From the NCBI GenBank assembly GCA_021495925.1, contig JAKEKT010000036.1, forward strand, positions 186,001 through 250,000: a stretch of 64,000 nucleotides of DNA, written 5' to 3'. Below, piece after piece: positions 56,524-64,000 of the stretch. Positions within the stretch are counted from its first letter, which is position 1. Each line of letters opens with the position of its first letter. The position numbers and the translations under genes were made by a program. Under the pieces are notes generated by a model, which was not told the origin of the DNA, ran no database searches, and worked only from the letters and a program-made list of their open reading frames with translations. This stretch comes from Diplodia intermedia (taxonomy: Eukaryota > Ascomycota > Dothideomycetes > Botryosphaeriales > Botryosphaeriaceae).

Positions 56524-58406
56524 ATGCCTCTAAATCCACAGGCCATCTATCCGGCCACGGACCCGGAATTCATCCAGTTCCCCAGCCGCCGAAGCACCGT
56601 CCACAGCACCAAGGGCATCGTCTCGTCTACTCAGCCGCTCGCAACCCAAGCCGGGATCCGCATCCTGCGCCAGGGGGGCAACTGCGCCGTAAGCCGCCGC
56701 ATCGAGTTCTCCAAACGACCATCTGACACGAGCAAAACGCACAGGATGCCGCCGTCGCGGTCGCGGCGGCGCTCAACATGACGGAGCCGGGCAGCACGGG
56801 CATCGGCGGGGACTGCTTCTGCCTCTTCTACGACGCCAAGACGAAGAAGGTGCACGCCATGAACGGCTCGGGGCGGGCGGGCGCCGACGTGTCGCTCGAA
56901 AGCGTCCGCAAGGACCTGGGCATCGCGCCGGGCGTCGTCGGCAGCATCCCGATGACGAGCGTGCACGCGGTGACGGTGCCCGGCGCCGCGGCCGGCTGGG
57001 TCGACGCCGTCGAGCGCTTCGGCAGCGGCAGGCTGTCGCTCGAGGACATCCTGACGCCCGCCGTCGAGCTGGGCGAGGAGGGCTTCCCCGTGTCCGAGCT
57101 GAGCAGCACCTTTTGGCACAACAGCGAGCAGACCATCAGGGATGCGAGCCCCAATTTTGCCGAGATGCTGAAGAAAGACCCCGCCGCGAAGGACGGCTGC
57201 AGGGCGCCGAGGCCGGGCGAGATCTTCAAGAACCCGACGCTGGCGAACACGTTCAGGCTGTTGGCGAAGAATGGAAAGAAGGGGTTCTATGAGGGGCCGG
57301 TGGCAGAGGCGCTGATCAAGGTTGTGCAGGACCTTGGAGGCCGTCTTACTCTGCAGGACTTGGAGAAGCATGCGGAGCTGGGCAGCGAGCCGGTGGATGC
57401 CATTTCGCTGAAGTTCCACGGGCAGGGGGTCGGGGAGCTGCACAAGGAGCACATGCATGACGGAGGAGACGAAGGCGTGGAGGTGTGGGAGCACCCGCCC
57501 AACGGGCAGGGCATCGTGGCGCTGATGGCATTGGGCATGCTGCAGGAGCTGGAGAAGGCGGGCAAGATCTCCAGGTTCACGCACAAGGACCACAACTCGG
57601 CAGAGCACCTGCACGCCGTCATCGAGACGCTCCGCATCGCGTTTGCGGATGCCGGCTGGTGGGTCACGGATCCGAACGTGGAGACGGTGCCCACCAAGGA
57701 GCTCATCTCGCAGGCCTACCTGGCCGAACGCGCGAAGCTCTTCGACCCCGCGCATGCGTCGGACATCCCCGACCACGGCTCGCCCGCGCACAGCCACAGC
57801 GACACGGTGTACTTCTGCTGCACGGACAGCGAGGGCAACGGCATCTCGTTCATCAACAGCAACTACGGCGGCTACGGCACGGCCATCATCCCGCAGGGCT
57901 GCGGCTTCACGCTGCAGAACCGCGGGGCCAACTTCAGCCTGCAGGACGGCCACCCCAACGTCATCAAGCCCGGCAAGCGCCCCTACCACACCATCATCCC
58001 GGCCCTGGTCACCAACCCGTCCGACGGCAGCCTGCACTCCGTCTACGGCGTCATGGGCGGCTTCATGCAGCCGCAGGGCCACGTCCAGGTGCTGCTGAAC
58101 ATGCTGGTCTTCGGCCACTCGCCGCAGACGGCCCTGGACGCCCCGCGCGTGTGCATCGGCGCGGGCATGCCCGATCAGCGCAACGAGCAGAAGGCGGTGG
58201 ACCGGACGGTGTATCTGGAAGACGGCATCCGGCCGGACGTGGTGGACAAGCTGAAGGCCATGGGCCACCAGGTCGAGGTCGTGAAGGGGCACCGGCGAGG
58301 GCTATTTGGAAGGGGCCAGCTGATCAGGTGTCATGTGGAAGACGGGCAGACGGTGTGGAGCGCCGGCAGCGATCCTCGCGGTGACGGGGCGGCGATGCCA
58401 GTGTGA
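56524..58406 (+). CDS. gamma-glutamyltransferase-family Ntn hydrolase, 608 aa
   Basis: Two exons: 56524-56688 and 56745-58406, with a 56-bp intron containing a CTGAC branch point. The N-terminal block (KGIVSSTQPLATQAGIRILR, GGNCADAAVA, EPGSTGIGGDCF) and the full gamma-glutamyltranspeptidase core are present. The catalytic Thr that follows autocleavage is T409, in HSDTVYFCC, with SFINSNYGGYGT and the PYHTIIPAL block after it. There is no signal peptide or membrane anchor, and the subfamily resembles bacterial-type GGT/YwrD-like enzymes, so a cytosolic acylase or glutathione-type hydrolase is possible. The substrate is not readable. An Asp-rich insert is absent and the length is normal. Confidence 0.88.
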
Positions 58407-58933
58407 TTGACGCAGTGGTGTAGACTAAGAAGTAGAGCAATAGATCTCCGACACACATTGCATTGGTATCCGTGTTAGATGAGACGAGTGAAACAGGAGG
58501 CGAATAACAAAGCAGACAAAGCTGACGCCGCCACGTGCCCGTCCGGGGAAAGACTAGGGTTAGCAGGGCCGGGGGAAGCCGCAGCCGGCCCGTGCGCGGC
58601 GAAAGTAACAGGCCTGCTTCCATCCTCTTCACCAGTCGTCCAACTGCACCTCCATCCCAAGCCTTTTCAACAACACCGCCCCCGCGCACCCCGCTTGTAC
58701 CAGTGTCCTCGACGGTCGTTACTCCATTGTGCTCAACCATCGCTACCGCTGCTCGGTAAGTCGCGCCCGGCGCAACCTGCAACCTGGCGCCTTGGATGAG
58801 GGGCATGCCAGGGCTGTGCATCATCATTGACTAACTCGGACCTCCAGCCCGGCGAGACGATCTACACACAACCCCTGCGCCCCCAGCGACCGCAGGCCGA
58901 ACGCTACCTGCACCCCGAACACACGCCTCCCCC
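58407..58933. other. intergenic region between two plus-strand genes
   Basis: 527 bp holding the 3' end of the GGT-family gene and the promoter of the HAPSTR1-like gene. No gene or repeat recognised. Confidence 0.45.
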
Positions 58934-59884
58934 ATGGACTCGATGCGCAGCCTCAACACGTCGCTGCCCTCGGCGCGGCGCCGCCCGCAGCCGCCGGCCC
59001 AGCTGCTGCAGGCCTTCAAGACGGCCGCGCTGCAGGTCACCAACCTGTACAAGGCCGCCGCCACCGACCGCGAGGCCGCCCACGAGGAGGGCTACCAGGC
59101 CGCACTGGAGGACATGCTGAGCTTCCTGGACAACGAGAACCTGGGCGTCGGCGACGGCGAGGGCTGGCGGGTGCGCCAATGGGTGACGGAGAAGCTGCAG
59201 GAGGGCATGGCCAGCGGCAACCACATCGACAGCGACGACGAGAACACGACCACAAACAACAACACCCCCGCCAGCCACCACCACCACCAACAACAAGACG
59301 ACGATCACCACGCCAAGCCCGCCATCCGACGGAGCTCCTCCTCGCCCGTCATCCAACATGGCCGCACCGAGGACCCCGCCGTTTCCGCCGTCCCGCCCGC
59401 CGTCGCCTCCGTGTCGCCCGAGCCCGCCACCCACGCCACGGCCCCCGAGCGGCCCGCCTTCGACGCCACCCTGCCCAAGGGCGACTTCACGTTCCGGGCC
59501 GCGCAGCCGCTGCCCGCGCAGAGCGATCTAGACATGGAGCACGAAGCGGAAGACGAGGAGGATGAGGAAAACAATGCCGCCGCCGCCGCCATGCCCGCCC
59601 ACCAGATCAACGTCTTCCCCCGCCACCATGGCCGCGCCAGCCACCACCACCACCACCACCATCACCACCGCAGCGCCAATGGCATCAACCGGTCCAACCA
59701 CGCCAGAGACGCGAATCGCAACACCGCCGCCGCAACCGCGGCTGCTGTGGCGCAGATCAACAGTATTGGCCAGGGAGCGGGACTGAAGAGGCGAGCGCCG
59801 TTTGGCGACTTTTTCGACATCACGGGAGTAAACAACGGGAAGGACGGTTTTGGGGGAGGGGGGAAGAGGGGGAGGTTCACGTAA
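58934..59884 (+). CDS. HAPSTR1/C16orf72-like conserved protein, 316 aa
   Basis: Residues 20-95 form the conserved part: LLQAFKTAALQVTNLYKAA, then EEGYQAALEDMLSFL, DNENLGVGDGEGWRVRQWV. This pattern of two helices resembles the small DUF4588/TAPR1 family (human HAPSTR1, a partner of the ubiquitin ligase HUWE1 in stress responses). The middle is low complexity with His, Asn, Gln and acidic runs; the end (GLKRRAPFGDFFDITG) is basic and Gly-rich. Single exon. Human function is known only in outline, and the fungal role is not known. Family assignment is from pattern memory and should be treated as probable. Confidence 0.65.
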   Translation: MDSMRSLNTSLPSARRRPQPPAQLLQAFKTAALQVTNLYKAAATDREAAHEEGYQAALEDMLSFLDNENLGVGDGEGWRVRQWVTEKLQEGMASGNHIDSDDENTTTNNNTPASHHHHQQQDDDHHAKPAIRRSSSSPVIQHGRTEDPAVSAVPPAVASVSPEPATHATAPERPAFDATLPKGDFTFRAAQPLPAQSDLDMEHEAEDEEDEENNAAAAAMPAHQINVFPRHHGRASHHHHHHHHHRSANGINRSNHARDANRNTAAATAAAVAQINSIGQGAGLKRRAPFGDFFDITGVNNGKDGFGGGGKRGRFT

Positions 59885-60971
59885 TTGGTTTTCTTCACGT
59901 TATCATCGCCACTTAGCATCATGCATCGACAGGGTTTAGAGGGGGGGGGAGAGTGGGGGGGCGTTGTAGAACGCTACATACTGCAATGGGGTCTTTTCTC
60001 TCTCTCTCTCTCTCGGGGTGAAGGGAATATTCTTTTCCGGTGTTTTTTTTTTTTGTTGTTCGTTCGCGGGCGGGGGTCCATACAAGTCGAGGATATATCC
60101 ATATACCACAGGGCAGCAGTGCCGGCATAGGAAGCATGCATGCTACGGGAGTTTTGCAAGGGGCTAACGTTCTTTTCTCTTCTTGTTGTGTTATTGCGGA
60201 TGTTTGGGATGGGTTCTGTTGTTCGCATCATGTGGGAGCTGCATTTGTCACGGAAGTGGGTGTTTTTTTTTTTTTGCGCGCCGTGAAAGGGAACAAACAC
60301 ATTCTTGGCTTTCCCCCGGGAGAAAGGGGGGCGGCCTTTGCTTCGGTGTCGTGGATGGAGAGTAGGATCATGAGTCACACACAATGAAGCGGATTATTGG
60401 GTTGGAGAGGGGGGCACCATCGGGGATCCTTTTGTGGGGGGTTTTTTGCTGGATGTTCGCTTCGACGCTGCTCTCTCTCTCTCCCATCTGGTTGGGGGAT
60501 TTGGTACTCGGGATTTGAGGGGTTGTTTGTTGGCGGTGGTGGTGGATCTTCAATACCCAAATATATGTGTCGGTCGGTGTGGCTGACTGGACATCATCCA
60601 TGCTGTCAAGTGCGTTTTGGCACGGTCACATGGTCTTTTGCGTCACGTCAGGCGGTGTTTGACTACTGGAGTGAGTGGCATTATAATCACGTTCCCGGCG
60701 GACCGGTGGATTGAAGGAACCATTCTTGTTGTTTATCCCTTCGCCACTACTACGCAGATGCTGCACAGGCATTGAGCGGAGATTTTCAATCCCCATCATC
60801 TCCCAGCGAATCTTGAAATACAACAAAAACCTCTGTCGCGTATTCGTTTTGACAGAGCAGAGATGTCCACCTTTTGCCCTTTCCTGATCCCATAAAGTTG
60901 CGCCCAAAAAGTTAAATAAAAAGAACGCCACCCAATTGCACCAGAGGCCGGCCATGATGATGTCTTTTCTC
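59885..60971. other. intergenic DNA with simple repeats
   Basis: Contains a poly-G tract (59940-59960), a TC dinucleotide run (59997-60015), T runs (60045-60054 and 60265-60276) and a second CT run at 60472-60484. No gene is supported. The right end contains the 3' region of the small membrane-protein gene. Confidence 0.45.
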
Positions 60972-61481
60972 TCAATTCACCAACCGATACACACCCAGCC
61001 CGACCAACACGCCCGCGACCCCTGTTATGCTCGCCCGCCGCGCGCGCAGCCCGACCAGCGACTTCTGCGCCAGAATCCGCGCGCGGTCCTGCCGCAGCTG
61101 CGCGTGGCCCGACACGTAGCCGTAGACGCCGAGCCCGATGAACGCGCCGGCGCCTGTTTGGTATGGGAAACCGTCATGTCAGTCAGCTGTTGGGTAGGGT
61201 TGGGGTCTATGTGGTTCTTTTGTTTCTCGGCGAGGGGATGGGGAGGGGAGAGGCTGAGGGGATGGTTGCGGGAGGGAGGAGGGGGGGAAGGAAGGAAGGA
61301 AGGAAGTGCGTAGGTAGGTAGGTACCGTACCCATCACCCGGCATGGCGTGCAATCGTCGATGCGTTGCTTGTCCTCCTCCAGCATCTTGCTGAGCGGCGG
61401 CGCTTGCTGCTCGATTGGAAGGGCGGCCGCGCGTTGTTGGGCGGCTAGGGTGGCGGCGTCGGCGGAGGCGTTTTTGGACAT
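60972..61481 (-). CDS. DMAC1/DUF4536-type small mitochondrial membrane protein, 110 aa
   Basis: Two exons on the minus strand: 61481-61331 and 61153-60972; the 177-bp intron carries GGAA and GTAG microsatellites. The conserved block DCTPCRVMGAGAFIGLGVYGY includes the Cys-x-x-Cys and first helix typical of DUF4536 proteins (DMAC1 in humans, DMO2 in yeast). A second helix (GITGVAGVLVGLGVYRLV) ends the protein. The relatives sit in the mitochondrial inner membrane and act in complex I distal-arm assembly in animals. The N-terminal 40 residues are Ala/Gln-rich and not obviously a presequence. Confidence 0.75.
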
Positions 61482-62065
61482 GATGGCTGTCTTTTTTTTT
61501 TTTTTGGTCGTTCTCGCTGTGGATGGTGGTGATGGTGGTTTTGCGGTGGGCCGAGCGGATGGAGCGGGAGCTTCTGGGCGCGTGGCGCGGCGCGGCGTGG
61601 CGTGGCGTGGTGTCGTGTCGTGTGGTGGGAGGAGTTGGGGTGAGGCGGGCGGGACGGGAGACGCGACAACGCGATTGCGATGCGGTTGTTGGCGCGAGTC
61701 ATGTCAGCCATGACGGCATGAGCGGATGATTGCTTCGAACACTACAACGAGAGTTCGGACACATGTCACTCTGGGTGAGTCGAGGATTGAGAGGCTGAGG
61801 ATAATATTGGTGTAGAGTTCTGTACCATTCGAGGTCGCGGTCGCCTTTACAGGGAAAAATCAATATTGCGTGTTGAGCAATTAAGGCTGGCGAGAAAAAA
61901 GTACGGCCTCATAATATCCATGCTTACAACTACCAAGGCAAAAAATGTCAAGGCGATAGCATTACTGACTGGAAAGATGCTTGTTACTCCAGCATTGACT
62001 CAGAATGACACCAAGGAAAGGAGACAAAAAAATGGGAAACAGAACAGATACCATAGAACGGAAGA

Positions 62066-62380
62066 GCAAAAAGTTAGTCCCATACGGAACCTGTAAAACC
62101 CCCTTTCGAGGATTTTCCCCCTTGTCTCGAAGACGAAGGTGGTGAGAGTGGGTAAGCACTCTCGTACCATAGGCCTGCTTCGCAAACTCAACCCGCCCAA
62201 AGGCGGCAATCCTCTTCGGCAAATGCCTCAGAAGCCTCACCGGCGACGCAATGGCCGCCAGTCTCAATCCTCCTTTCGGCAATAGCCTTAGAAGCTTTAC
62301 CCGCGACATAAATGCCGCTGGTCATAATCCACTCAGCCAGGCCCTTAGGTGAAAGAAGGATTTTGCTGAAGCGTTTATAT
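62066..62380 (-). repeat. unrecognised repeat unit, copy A (about 315 bp)
   Basis: Shares with copy B a block of about 110 bp starting CAAAAAGT and ending AGGCCTG (62066-62177), and a second block with CCAGGCCCTTAGG, GAAAGAAG and a TATA-like element (62337-62380). Copy A also holds an inner tandem duplication of about 50 bp around AGCTTCTAAGGC / GGCTTCTGAGGC on the minus strand, which accounts for its greater length. Confidence 0.7.
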
Positions 62381-62594
62381 GCAGCAAGTACGAAACTCCC
62401 GTTTTATGTTGTTATCTCTACGGGAATAATGACTTCACCATTTCATCCTTTGGTGAAACTGGATTGTATGCCCAGGAAAACGAATATTTCAGGGTAGACA
62501 ACGATCCGAAGTTTGCACACATTCCCAACCAGTTCGACTCGAATCCCGAGCAAAATAAACAAGCAACACTAAGCTAGTAAAATAAAACAAAAAG

Positions 62595-62860
62595 GCAAAA
62601 AGTCAGTTCCCTACGGAACTTATAAAACCCCCTTTCGAGGATTTTCCCCCTTTCGGTGAAGGTGGTGAGAGTGGGTGAGCACTCTCGTGCCATAGGCCTG
62701 GCGTAGACGGGGTCCCCCTCAGCTTGAAGAAGCTGCAATTCTACTTTCGGCAATGCCTCAGTAGCTCCTACGCAGTAGTGACTGATCCTGAGAACAGCCA
62801 CCCTGACATAGCGGCCAGGCCCTTAGGCGAAAGAAGCAGTTGCCTGGAGCGCTTATATAC
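62595..62860 (-). repeat. unrecognised repeat unit, copy B (about 266 bp)
   Basis: Direct partner of copy A. The first block (62595-62700) differs from copy A by scattered substitutions and a 6-bp length difference. On the minus strand it begins with TATATAAGCG and holds a 75-codon frame (62801-62574). Neither copy shows RIP-type CA/TG depletion. The family is unknown to me. Confidence 0.7.
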
Positions 62861-62943
62861 ACCTGGTAGTAAAATCGTAAAGATTACGACTAAACATTAA
62901 TGAACAGAAAGACCACCGACGCATCACACACTTAAGACACATA

Positions 62944-64000
62944 TCAAGGACAAAGCTTGATAAGCATACTCCTCAGACGCCTTCCCAGGACTTTCTTTTC
63001 CAGGATTTTCACATTCCCGTTTCGATGCTCGTCTCCCCCGACCGTATGACCGCCGGGCTCCTCGGACCCATACCCATATTTCTTCAACAGCGGCAACACT
63101 CGATCGTACCATTCCCAAAGGCCCGGGAACCGCTCTTCCGAGCGTCGTGCCTCCAGCAGCACGTCGTAGAGTGACTCGTCGAAAGCCGTCTTGTAACGGA
63201 CATTGCCAACGTCGAGAAGAAACCGGACAAGCTGCAGCTGCTCCTCGTCCACTCCGTCCGTTGGCAATGTAAACATGGGTGCCGGGGGTGTGCGGAGCCG
63301 CACAGAGTCGAGGCCCGGGAAGACGGCGTTTTCCAGCAGTGAGATTCTGCTCGGTTTGGACTCCAAAAGACCATTGTTCGCCGAGACCTTTGCTCGCACA
63401 TATCTGAGAATCCCATTCTGTGCGGCGATACCGATGAATGAGTTTTCCTTGTTGACATTGCGATATTGCAGGGTCGACCAGTGCCCGGAAGAGTATCCGT
63501 CGCGGTCAGCGTGTTTGGCGTCGACGAATAGATATTGGAAGATCTTGATGCCAGAAGCGGGCACGGTCCAGTCGCAGACCAGCCCGTTGAAGCAGTCGAG
63601 AGCGCGCACAAGTCGATCCTCCTCGACCTTTGCCGACTTCGAGGCGCCGCGCCCGTAGACCAAGCAGAAGCGGATGAACTCGACGAAATCCGCCAGAGTC
63701 GATATGTCTGTTATTGGCTGAGTCAGGTGCGCTTCGAGCAGGTCCATGTGCGGATCGAAGTCTTCGGGTGTCTTGGAGCATATTTCTTCCCACATGGTGT
63801 CTTTGGTTATCCAGTCTCTGGCCGAACGGTGTAGGAACCGGACTTGATTTGCCGATGTTTCCAGGATCCCGCGGGTGTGCCCGTCCAGTAGTCGCTTCAT
63901 GACCTTTGAGATGCCCCGGCGTGCGTTTTCGTCCATGACCATAGCCCGGGTTCTGGCAGGAATGCCTTCGGTAGCGAGCCAGAAAATTCCGGTTGTAACC
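62944..64000 (-). CDS. C-terminal part of a NACHT-type (DUF7791-like) protein, cut by window edge
   Basis: The minus-strand frame is open from the right edge (64000) to the stop at 62944, about 351 residues. The ATG at 63942 is only an internal Met, because the frame continues upstream with GIFWLATEGIPARTRAM. The block ILETSANQVRFLHRSARDWI matches the winged-helix-like region after the NACHT domain in fungal NLR-type proteins (usually VxFLHRTVxDFL). The remaining 280 residues are a divergent helical region with an IAAQNGILRYVRAK stretch that could be ankyrin-like. The P-loop NTPase would lie outside the window. It is probably a second immune-type gene in this region. Confidence 0.65.
   Translation of the reverse strand, partial: VTTGIFWLATEGIPARTRAMVMDENARRGISKVMKRLLDGHTRGILETSANQVRFLHRSARDWITKDTMWEEICSKTPEDFDPHMDLLEAHLTQPITDISTLADFVEFIRFCLVYGRGASKSAKVEEDRLVRALDCFNGLVCDWTVPASGIKIFQYLFVDAKHADRDGYSSGHWSTLQYRNVNKENSFIGIAAQNGILRYVRAKVSANNGLLESKPSRISLLENAVFPGLDSVRLRTPPAPMFTLPTDGVDEEQLQLVRFLLDVGNVRYKTAFDESLYDVLLEARRSEERFPGLWEWYDRVLPLLKKYGYGSEEPGGHTVGGDEHRNGNVKILEKKVLGRRLRSMLIKLCP

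Larger units (their letters stand above)
61482..62943. other. intergenic region with a duplicated unit
   Basis: 1.46 kb without a convincing gene. 61482-61740 should contain the promoter of the DMAC1-like gene and includes poly-T and GGCGTGGCGTGGC tracts. Two related repeat units (listed separately) occupy much of 62066-62860. Confidence 0.5.

Noticed and set aside
56631..58292. 553-codon minus-strand frame opposite the GGT-family gene
   Set aside because: Antisense of a GC-rich coding sequence with full family motifs on the plus strand; the minus reading is His/Arg/Val-rich with no domain.
61962..62309. 115-codon minus-strand frame in repeat copy A
   Set aside because: It uses a different frame across the shared block from the frame in copy B, so it is unlikely to be the conserved product.

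Overview
The window comes from a filamentous ascomycete (Pezizomycotina). The evidence is short spliceosomal introns (35-175 bp, most near 50 bp, with CTNAC-type branch points), HET-domain and NLR-type genes, a fungal rhodopsin-like membrane protein, and long AT-rich blocks almost devoid of CpA/TpG. That depletion is the mark of repeat-induced point mutation (RIP). I cannot place it more finely by class. Exon models were built by hand from splice sites and frame; each multi-exon CDS listed sums to a multiple of three.

Layout. 1-9 kb is an accessory border: a RIP-mutated end, a membrane-protein gene broken by RIP stops, a hAT-type MITE (1637-2200) with perfect terminal repeats and an 8-bp target duplication, a HET-domain gene, a secretory-lipase relic and a seven-helix-like membrane protein. 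10-22.4 kb is a RIP-saturated AT-rich island. Inside it lies a Ty3/Gypsy element (10963-19511, minus strand) with two 764-bp LTRs and a TAATT target duplication; reverse transcriptase, RNase H and integrase segments remain readable. It appears inserted into older RIP-mutated DNA.

23-31 kb carries a membrane-anchored sulfatase/LTA-synthase-like protein, a small possible secreted protein and a four-EF-hand calmodulin-like protein whose first exon is only the ATG. 31.7-43.2 kb is a second accessory block. It holds a SesB-type hydrolase/NB-ARC/TPR NLR, a small Trp-motif protein, a CmcJ/AsaB-like oxidoreductase, an Arp1-type amidase and a BAHD acyltransferase. The last three look like tailoring enzymes for a small metabolite, but no backbone synthase is visible.

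45.7-61.5 kb is compact, GC-rich housekeeping DNA: PRP24/SART3 (U4/U6 recycling), mitochondrial ribosomal protein L22, UTP15 (SSU processome), a TMEM234-like protein, mitochondrial release factor 1, a gamma-glutamyltransferase-family enzyme, a HAPSTR1-like protein and a DMAC1-like membrane protein. Several pairs are divergent over short intergenic gaps. 61.5-64 kb returns to accessory DNA: two diverged copies of an unrecognised repeat and the C-terminal part of a NACHT-type protein that runs off the right edge.
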